A stretch of DNA of 64,000 nt from contig JAUJOD010000004.1 in the NCBI GenBank assembly GCA_030447865.1, positions 91,440 through 155,439 on the forward strand, in the 5' to 3' direction. The translations under genes and the position numbers were made by a program. The stretch's first letter is position 1, and each line of letters starts with the position of its first letter. Below, one piece after another: positions 1 to 7,600 of the stretch. Source of the stretch: Nocardioidaceae bacterium (GTDB lineage: Bacteria; Actinomycetota; Actinomycetes; Propionibacteriales; Nocardioidaceae). The notes under the pieces were generated by a model. The model saw only the letters and a program-made list of their open reading frames with translations. It was not told the origin of the DNA and made no database searches.

Positions 1-128
1 CGGAGTGCAATGTTAACAGCACTGCCGACGCTAACCCCAACAGCGACTGATTAGCGACCAGTTGGGTGGGTGCCCGGGTGCTGGCTCGGCTGCCGGCCCC
101 GGGCACCTGGCGCGGAGGAGACGTGGGG

Positions 129-1418
129 ATGTCAGACGGCCGAGCGAAGGATCTTCCTGTGCTTGGTGACCGCGCCGCTTCGTGCCTGTGGGTGGGCCAG
201 GTACTGAGCACTCTAGGGAGCCAGGTCTCGTTCTTTATCATCCCCACGGTCGCGATCACCTACTTGCATGCGAGCGAGAGCGATGTCGGCGTTCTCAATG
301 CGGTGGGGTCGGTTGCTTTTCCCCTGCTCTATCTTGTCGCCGGTCCGTTTGTGGGCAGATGGCGCCTACTTCGTGTCATGTACGTGTCGGATATTGCCCG
401 AGCTGTCGTATTCGCTGTCATTCCACTCGCCTTGGCGGCGGGCTACGCTTCGATGCCCCTGCTGTACGGTGTAGCGTTGGTTTCGAGCGTGTTCTCAGTG
501 CTCTTCGACCTTGCCTATTCAGCCCTTTTGCCCCGGCTGGTTCGCGGCGAGGAGCTCGAAAGGCAGAACGGCCGACTCCAGCTCGCGTTCACGATGGCGC
601 GGCTCGTGGGGCCACCGGTGGGGGGGCTCATGGTGAAAGTCGCTGGGGTTGTCGCCAGTTTGGCGTTGAACTCAGTGAGTTTCGTCGCCTCCGTGATCAG
701 TGTCGTAGTCACCGGCCGGATGGTCCCAGGCACTGACACACCTGTAGAAGCGCCGCGGCGAGTTACGCGCTCCGATCTCATGGCTGGCTTTCACTTTCTG
801 TGGCGGATCCCCATCTTGCGGCGGGCGACAGTCGCCTCGTCTCTGCACAACCTCGGTATGAACGCGGCCCGAACGGCGCTGCTTCTCTTCCTCTACCGGG
901 GTCTTGATCTTTCGGCGGCGGAAGTGGGGCTGCTATTTGCGGCCGAGGCGCTCGGCGCAACCGTCGGGGCTGCACGGTCAACGCAGCTGATTCGGAGGCT
1001 GGGGGTGGGTGGCAGCCTGCTCCTGGGTCCGCTCGAGAGCATCTTGTGGCTGTTATTTCCGATCGCGGTCATTGGCCATGGTGCAGCGGTTGCCACTGCC
1101 ATCCTCTTCGTCTCAGCCGTCTGGCTTCCCATCTGGAACGTCACGATCACGACGCTGCGGCAAGAGATAGTGCCTCCTGACATCTTGATGCGCGTGCACG
1201 CGGCCAGCCGCACCGTCGTGCTCGGGACTATCCCGTTGGGATCGCTTCTCGGTGGCGTCGGAGCCGGTGCGTTGGCCAGCCGGTTCGGAGACGCTTGGGG
1301 TTTGTCGATTGCTGTCGCGTTGGGCGCCCTCGTCGCGACCGCCGCGCTGCAACCATTGGCCTCCCGGGACGTTTTCCGAGCGAAGGACTACGCCGATTAC
1401 CGTCAGGAAGTCTCCTGA
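129..1418 (+). CDS. MFS-type drug/metabolite exporter
   Basis: A 429-residue integral membrane protein of the major facilitator superfamily. It is rich in hydrophobic segments spaced as in a 12-helix transporter, with the usual basic inter-helix loop (GPFVGRWRLLRVMYV) after the second or third helix. The overall look is that of the macrolide-efflux-like branch of MFS proteins, which export small molecules by proton antiport; the substrate cannot be read from the sequence. I chose ATG 129 because a strong GGAGGAG lies at 113-119. An in-frame GTG at 123 and a longer start at 66 are also possible. It ends 25 bases before a decayed integrase, so it is probably cargo of the mobile region. Confidence 0.85.
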   Translation: MSDGRAKDLPVLGDRAASCLWVGQVLSTLGSQVSFFIIPTVAITYLHASESDVGVLNAVGSVAFPLLYLVAGPFVGRWRLLRVMYVSDIARAVVFAVIPLALAAGYASMPLLYGVALVSSVFSVLFDLAYSALLPRLVRGEELERQNGRLQLAFTMARLVGPPVGGLMVKVAGVVASLALNSVSFVASVISVVVTGRMVPGTDTPVEAPRRVTRSDLMAGFHFLWRIPILRRATVASSLHNLGMNAARTALLLFLYRGLDLSAAEVGLLFAAEALGATVGAARSTQLIRRLGVGGSLLLGPLESILWLLFPIAVIGHGAAVATAILFVSAVWLPIWNVTITTLRQEIVPPDILMRVHAASRTVVLGTIPLGSLLGGVGAGALASRFGDAWGLSIAVALGALVATAALQPLASRDVFRAKDYADYRQEVS

Positions 1419-1445
1419 GCAGACGGTCGGCATAGCGTCGTCCGG

Positions 1446-1825
1446 CAGGTGGAGGTCGACCGCTTCTACCCGCTGTGGCTCCGGCTGGTGATCACCGGAT
1501 TACGACGCGGCGAGCTTGCCGAGCTTGCGGCTCACGACGTTGATCTCTATCACGGTCGGGTGTCCCCCAGCGTGCCGCGGGTCGTCGTCGCCGGGCACGC
1601 CACCGATTCAGAACCTAAGGACGACCAGGGGTCAGCGCACCCTCGCACTCGACCCTGTAATGAGCGAAGGCTTGAGAACGTACGTCCAAGACCGGCAAGA
1701 GGAACGCCGGGTCTTGGGCAATCCCACGGAGCTTCTCTTCGTGTGGCCGGATGGTCGCCCGCTTCACCCAGACATCATCACAGCCATCTTTCACAGCGGC
1801 GGCTTAGCGGGTCTGTGGTGGGCTA
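1446..1825 (+). pseudogene. Decayed tyrosine recombinase (integrase) fragment
   Basis: Two reading frames together give part of a phage-type integrase catalytic domain. The first frame shows the box I region around the first catalytic arginine (VITGLRRGELAELAAHDVD). Near 1570-1620 the coding signal moves to another frame with a stretch typical of the actinobacterial integrase middle section (TRGQRTLALDPV, then FVWPDGRPLHPDIIT). The HxxR and tyrosine motifs that should follow are absent. The gene is therefore frameshifted and truncated and cannot make a working recombinase. It marks an earlier insertion event at the left side of the island. Confidence 0.75.
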
Positions 1826-1882
1826 GCAATGGGGTTCCGCTCATCCGTACGAACCGTGGATCGACTTGCCAGGGAGAGCGTG

Positions 1883-2149
1883 ATGGGCCGACGAACCGTG
1901 ACCACTTACTACTCGGATATGACAGGCACAGCGATCAACGAGAAGGAGCCCGGCACTCGGTTCAGCCTGGACGGCGTCGACTACATGATCGATCTCACTC
2001 GATCGGAGCAGGCGGCGCTTCGCGATGCCCTTGAACCCTTTACGTCCGCTGCGCGCAAACTCACCACGCCATCGCACGGTGGCCGTCTGAGCGGACTCGA
2101 GGTCGACGTCTGGTGGTCGGGCTCGCAAGACTCCGCTGCCTGTCGATGA
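1883..2149 (+). CDS. Lsr2-like protein, N-terminal dimerisation domain only
   Basis: An 88-residue protein whose first 65 residues resemble the N-terminal oligomerisation domain of Lsr2, the actinobacterial nucleoid protein that silences foreign AT-rich DNA. The match rests on the basic start, the central pattern FSLDGVDYMIDLTRSEQAAL, and the closing helix before a TP-rich linker. The C-terminal AT-hook domain (RGR motif with two helices) is missing; the last 25 residues look random, so the gene may be truncated by a frameshift. AGGGAG at 1871-1876 supports ATG 1883. If expressed, it could form mixed oligomers with host Lsr2 and weaken silencing; that is inference. It could equally be a dead fragment. 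Confidence 0.6.
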   Translation: MGRRTVTTYYSDMTGTAINEKEPGTRFSLDGVDYMIDLTRSEQAALRDALEPFTSAARKLTTPSHGGRLSGLEVDVWWSGSQDSAACR

Positions 2150-2407
2150 GGGGCGCCGGCGCTGCTGAGGCCTATTAGCCGATCGCCAGCAGGCAGCCGA
2201 CGAGCGTCCGCGCATCGCGGGCATGCCCTTCAACGGCGATCCGGTGGCGGAGCACAGCGGCGACGTCGTCGGCATCATTGAGCGGTGCGCCGCGACAGTC
2301 CGTGGCAGGAGCCGTTCGAGATCGTGGTGGTACGCCACGGCCTGGCTAAGGGCGGCCGCCTCATCGAACGCCTTGGTCCTATGCGCTTGGCGAATGTGAC
2401 CGGAGCT

Positions 2408-3730
2408 CTATCGGTATTGGCGAGCATGACCTACTCCTCCCGCCTCCTGAGCCACTACTGCCTCATACGCTGTGCGGTGTTGCTGGGCTTCGGGAGTGAC
2501 GACTGGGATCGCTACAGGCGGTCGGAGCCGGTCTCGCGTTATGCCAATCAGTGGGGACTGGGCGGGTGACGTCACGGGCAGCCAGCGCTGGTCGGCGGGA
2601 TAGACACCAGTGACGTGCTCGTCCATGAGCCGCGAGTCATTGACAGGGACGAAGTAGAGCTTCTCGTGGAAGCCGTGCTCGATGGTGGCTCTGATCCGGG
2701 AGTCTGTGCGGGTGAAACGCCGAGCGAGTTCGCGAAGGGACCCCGCAGCCTCGACAGAGGCGTCTGTGGTGGGCGTCCTTTGGAGACGCAGCGCAGCGTT
2801 CTGGCTTTCGACTACCGCGTAGCCACCTCCACCGATCAGGCCACCGACATCGCGGCTTGCGCGTACGAGCTCCCGGTACAGCTCCGCCCGGGCGGTGAAC
2901 CTGTCGACCAGGTCAGGCGCAACTGCCGCGGCGTGCTTCGCGGCCTCATGGGAGGCCAGGGCTTGGGAATGCAGGACCCGGCGGAGGTTGAGAGCGTTGG
3001 GAATGCGGCTCAGATGAACGAGCATGTTGTGCTGCGCCTGGGCAGCACCCGCCACACCGGGCAGGGCCGGTCCCTCGATGATCCCCGGCAGTGGTCGCCA
3101 ACCGCGTGCGTCGACACTGAGGTCGCGACCGTCGTAGTCGGCCAGGGCCGAGGTAACTGCCGCCGCTCTGCCAAGTCGAGTGGCTTCCTTGAGGTGCTGC
3201 CACCCCGGGACGTTGTCGTAGCGCCGGTCCAGGATGACCAGCGCACGGGTCAGATCGGCGGCATCCTTGAGAACCGTCCGGGATTGTTCCGAGGTGAGGT
3301 GACCGAAGTTCACCCCATCCGTGAAGTCATGCTCCCCAAGCGCAGCTGCGCGAGCGGTGCGCTGCCATGCCCCCATCAGCTGGTTGCTGTGTCGGGTTGC
3401 CAGCAAGTCGATTAGACGTTCGCCGTGGCCGACAGTAGTGACGGCGTCGCGGAGCCGGTACCGCAGCTGCTGCACCGGGTCCTGCGTGAGGTGTGAAGTA
3501 TCGGACAGATCGATCTTCGGCGTCACCGCCGTCACGGCTTGGAGGCACCAGGTCAGGGTTGCGAGCCGGTATCGCTGGATGATTTGGCCCATCCGTTCCC
3601 GCTCGGTGTCGTCAGTCCACGCCTGACCAGTGTTCTGCCCGGGCCCGCCGAGCTGCTGGAGGATCCGGTGCCGACCGAGCAGCCACGCCATCGAGTCCCG
3701 CAACTCTTGCGAGTTCTCGCCGTACGTCAC
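2408..3730 (-). CDS. ICE-associated protein of unknown function
   Basis: A 440-residue, mostly helical, soluble protein with no motif I recognise. It has no signal peptide and no membrane segment. It is the last gene of a three-gene minus-strand run (4466 to 2408) transcribed away from the relaxase gene, and its start overlaps the previous stop by four bases, so the three are probably translated together. Position next to a MobF relaxase suggests a role in plasmid-like maintenance or DNA processing, but nothing in the sequence proves it. Confidence 0.7.
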   Translation of the reverse strand: MTYGENSQELRDSMAWLLGRHRILQQLGGPGQNTGQAWTDDTERERMGQIIQRYRLATLTWCLQAVTAVTPKIDLSDTSHLTQDPVQQLRYRLRDAVTTVGHGERLIDLLATRHSNQLMGAWQRTARAAALGEHDFTDGVNFGHLTSEQSRTVLKDAADLTRALVILDRRYDNVPGWQHLKEATRLGRAAAVTSALADYDGRDLSVDARGWRPLPGIIEGPALPGVAGAAQAQHNMLVHLSRIPNALNLRRVLHSQALASHEAAKHAAAVAPDLVDRFTARAELYRELVRASRDVGGLIGGGGYAVVESQNAALRLQRTPTTDASVEAAGSLRELARRFTRTDSRIRATIEHGFHEKLYFVPVNDSRLMDEHVTGVYPADQRWLPVTSPAQSPLIGITRDRLRPPVAIPVVTPEAQQHRTAYEAVVAQEAGGVGHARQYR

Positions 3731-4026
3731 GACGACTGATCCACGTCCCAGGCGGCCTCGAGCATGCTCAGACAGATGGCCAGCTGGAGCTTGTCGACGG
3801 GGTGCTCCTCGAGATTGGCCATTGCCGCCCGAGCGACGCTGAACAAGACGTCGCGGTCCCCGGTCGGGACAACCGTGATCGGCGGGACCGTGCCGCCGTG
3901 GAGCTCGTCGAGCTGCAGCAGGACCCGCTCGTACTCCAGCGCGGCATCGAAGCTGCCGGCAGTGTCGGCGAGGCGGGCCACATACGACCTGGCCTCGGCG
4001 AGCAGGACTGCGTGGGAGAGCAACAT
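3727..4026 (-). CDS. Small ICE protein of unknown function
   Basis: A 99-residue, acidic, helix-rich protein without recognisable motifs. It overlaps the gene on each side (four bases with the downstream gene, one base with the upstream HTH gene), which supports it being a real member of the operon. No membrane segment is seen. Function unknown. Confidence 0.65.
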   Translation of the reverse strand: MLLSHAVLLAEARSYVARLADTAGSFDAALEYERVLLQLDELHGGTVPPITVVPTGDRDVLFSVARAAMANLEEHPVDKLQLAICLSMLEAAWDVDQSS

Positions 4027-4466
4027 CAGAGATTCCCTTCTTTCATAGCGCCGCGGGCGGTTTCGTTGGCTTCACCGTGGGCTCCGAAAGCGCCTCGTGG
4101 GTAACTGTCGATGAGTTCTGTGGACGGCGAGGCAGTTCCGTGGCCTGTGGCTTCGGCGGCGACTCGAAGCAGCCGCTTGACCGCACTGCGCGAGAGACCG
4201 AACAGAACCGCCATGTCGCTTCGGGGCAGGCCTTCCGCGACGAGTCGTCGGATGGCGGCGCCGGCTGCCACCTCAGCTGCACGTCCTGCGCGTTGGGCGG
4301 AATCGCGCGCACGTAGCGCCCGGCGCGCCTCCTGCCTGGCGAATGTGATGCGTCGATCACGCGCGATTCGATCCGAACGCTGAGCGTCATACGCCGCCAC
4401 CAGCCGGTCGACATCTGCGACCAGATCCCGCGTCCTCGTCTGTTGAACCCGAGCCGCTTTCACCAT
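4026..4466 (-). CDS. Helix-turn-helix DNA-binding protein, possible relaxosome accessory or regulator
   Basis: A 146-residue basic protein. Residues about 10-75 are rich in Arg and Ala and probably form a long helix or coiled coil. Residues about 73-97 (RRLVAEGLPRSDMAVLFGLS, then RSAVKRLL) look like a helix-turn-helix of the kind that senses or binds a short DNA site. The gene sits divergently from the relaxase gene, with about 210 bases between the two starts, the place where an origin of transfer or shared promoter would be expected. A role as relaxosome accessory protein or operon regulator is inferred from position. The family is not identified. Confidence 0.65.
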   Translation of the reverse strand: MVKAARVQQTRTRDLVADVDRLVAAYDAQRSDRIARDRRITFARQEARRALRARDSAQRAGRAAEVAAGAAIRRLVAEGLPRSDMAVLFGLSRSAVKRLLRVAAEATGHGTASPSTELIDSYPRGAFGAHGEANETARGAMKEGNL

Positions 4467-4675
4467 CGATCCACTCCTCGATCCCGAATCTCCCCTGCGA
4501 CCTGCACAGGCGAAGCAGGACCGAGTACTTGGACACCGAAGACCCGAAAACCGGCCTCACCACTGGAAGCCGACCGAGCACGACACACCTGGTGCACCGA
4601 GTGATCGGGCGGGCTTCACTGCATCTGCTGCAACATGTCCACGTAGTGCCGTTCGCGGTGCCTGCGGCGGGTGTG
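4467..4675 (+). other. Divergent control region between HTH gene and relaxase gene; candidate oriT and promoters
   Basis: About 209 bases separate the two divergent starts. Relaxase genes of the MobF type are commonly next to their nick site, and the two operons need promoters here. I could not pick out a convincing inverted repeat with a nick sequence by eye, so the oriT assignment is positional only. Confidence 0.3.
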
Positions 4676-7600
4676 ATGGGTCTTCACAAGTTGACGGCGG
4701 GTGACGGGTACACATACCTGACTCGTCAAGTGGCAGCCCACGACTCGACCGAGAATGGCAGCGTCAGCCTCGGGGACTACTACGCCGAGAAGGGCGAGTC
4801 ACCGGGTCAGTGGCTGGGAGCCGGACTCGACGGACTGGGCATTGCGGCAGGCGCACCAGTCACCGAGCCGCAGATGAAGTCGCTGTTCGGCTTCGGACGC
4901 CACCCCAACGCCGACCGGTTGGCAGGCGCTGTGGCCTCAGCTGGCGGCAGCAACGGGGCTGCGCTCGCCGTGGGAGCACTCGGCCGGCCGTTCAACGTGT
5001 ACGTCGGCTCCTCGAGGTTCCAGGTGCAGGTGGCTCGCGAGTTCACCTCCCACAACACTTACCGCGGTCTGCCCTGGAATGCAGCGATCGCTGTCGAGGA
5101 GCGCGCGGCCATCCGCACCGCCGTCGCGACGCGGATGTTTACCCAGCAGCACGGTCGACCACCCGAAGACGCCCGTGAACTCTCGGGCTTCATCGCCCGT
5201 GCCTCCCGCCAGACCACCACAGCGGTCGCCGGGTACGACCTGACCTTCTCGCCGGTGAAGTCGGTGTCGACGTTGTGGGCGTTGGCGCCGGTTGAGGTGT
5301 CTGAGCAGATCCGGCGAGCACATGACGCCGCGGTCAAGGACACGATCGGCTGGCTCGAACGCGAGGTGGCGTTCACCCGAGTCGGACGAGCGGGCGCCCG
5401 GCAGGTAGCCGTTCGTGGCCTCGTGGCGGCCGCGTTCACCCACCGCGACAGCCGCGCCGGTGACCCCGACCTGCACACCCACGTCGCGGTCAGCAACAAG
5501 GTCCAGACCCTCAACGCAGACGGGGCCGGTAGATGGCTCGCTCTCGACGGGCGAGTGCTCTACCGCGCCAAGGTTGCCGCGTCAGAGCGTTACAACACCC
5601 GGCTCGAAGCCGAACTCGTCGCGCGACTCGGCGTTCGGTTCGCCGACCGCGAGGCGACTAGCGGCAAGCGGCCCGTCCGTGAGATCGAGGGCGTCAATCC
5701 GCTGCTATCGAGGTGGTGGTCGAGACGTCGCCGCGAGATCGACGTACGACGAGCCGACCTGGCCGCCGACTTCCAGGCTCGCCATGGCCGCCCGCCGACC
5801 GCTGTCGAGGCGCTCGGCCTGGCACAGCAGGCGACATTGGAGACACGTGAAGGCAGGCACGCTCCGCGCAGCGAGGCCGCGCAGCGCGCGGGCTGGCGCA
5901 GGGAGGCGAGCGAGATCCTCGGTGGGGGCTACGAGGTCACCGAGATGGTCCGCGACGCGCTCAGGCGTCGGCCAGCGATCCTGCGGTTGACCGACTCATG
6001 GGTCACCGACTGCGCCACCCGTGTCATCGCCGTGATGGAGGAATCGCGTGCCACCTGGCGTGTCTGGCATGTCAGAGCCGAAGCCGAACGTCAGGCACGC
6101 GCTGCAGGCATCGGACTGAAAGACCTCGACAACGCGGTCGACCGAGTGGTCCGCCACGCCCTCAACGAGCTCTCCGTCCGCCTTGGCAAACCCGATCCCG
6201 TCAGTGAACCGGCGGCGCTTCGACGGACCACCGGAGAGAGCGTGTACGACGTCCACGGCGCGACCAGCTACACCTCCGCCCGAGTCCTGGCCGCCGAGCA
6301 ACGCCTGCTCGACGTTGCCCGAGCCACGGACGGCCGGAAGGTGTCGGACGCCAGGGTGGGCATCGCGATCGCCGAGGAAGCCGCCAACCGCATCGAACTC
6401 AACGAAGCGCAGGCCGCGATGGTCCGCGACCTCGCTACCTCCGGGAGGCGACTCCAACTCGCGCTCGCCCCCGCGGGCACCGGGAAGACCACGGCGATGC
6501 GGGTGCTCGACCGCGCGTGGACCGAGGCCGGAGGGTGTGTCCTCGGCCTCGCCCCCTCCGCGGGGGCTGCGCAGGAGCTCGGCCGCGCGGTCGACGGTCA
6601 CACCGACACCCTGGCCAAGCTGACCTGGACACTCGGCAACGCTTCGTGCGACGAGTGGCCGGTTTGGGTGAGCGGCGTCGGCTCACGGACGCTGGTGATC
6701 ATCGACGAAGCCGGGCAGGCGGGCACGGCGGAGCTTGCCACGGCGGTCGACTTCATCACGGGACGAGGTGGGACGGTCCGGCTGGTCGGTGATGACCAGC
6801 AGCTCGCCTCCGTGGGCGCGGGCGGTGTTCTGCGCGACATCCAGCAGACCGGCGGAGCGGCCACTCTGTCTGAGGTACGCCGCTTCCACGACCACGCTGA
6901 AGCGGCGGCCACCCTCGCCGTACGCGCGGGCGACGCGAGCGCCCTCGGTTTCTACGCCGATAACGGCCGCATCCACGTCGGCGACATCGGCTCCGTCGCC
7001 GATCAGGCGTACGCCGCTTGGGCCGCCGACCGCCGTGTCGGACTCGACTCCATCCTGCTCGCGCCCACTCGAGAGCTGGTCACCCAGCTGAACGCACGAG
7101 CACGCCGCGACCGGCTCGACTCACGTTTGGACGTCGCGCAGGTCGGTTTGGCCGATGGCACCCAAGCCTCAGCCGGCGACACGATCGTCACCCGCCGCAA
7201 TGAGCGCCGGCTCACCGTCTCAGCGAGCGACTGGGTCAAGAACGGCGACCGTTGGGCCGTCGAGGCCGTCAATCCAGACGGAAGCCTGAGCGTCCGCCAC
7301 CTCCGGCACCGCAGGTCCGTCATCCTGCCCGCTGCCTATGTCGCCGAGCAGGTCCAACTCGGGTACGCCGTCACCGTCCACTCTGCGCAAGGCATGACCA
7401 CTGACACCGCCCACGTCGTGGTCAGCGGCGAAGAAGCCCGTCAACTCCTCTACGTCGCCGTCTCTCGCGGACGGATCGCGAACCACATCTACCTGGCCAA
7501 CACCCACGACGGTGACCCGCACAGCCTGATCCGAGCCGAGACTCTCCTGCCGCCCACCGCGATCGACGTACTCACTCACATCCTCGACCGCGATGGATCC

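Noticed and set aside
1..2600. Left attachment site of the element
   Set aside because: I looked for a copy of the tRNA-Pro 3' half near the left edge and found none; the end is probably outside the window.
2615..3415. 266-residue plus-strand open frame
   Set aside because: Antisense shadow of the 440-residue gene, with no recognisable domain.
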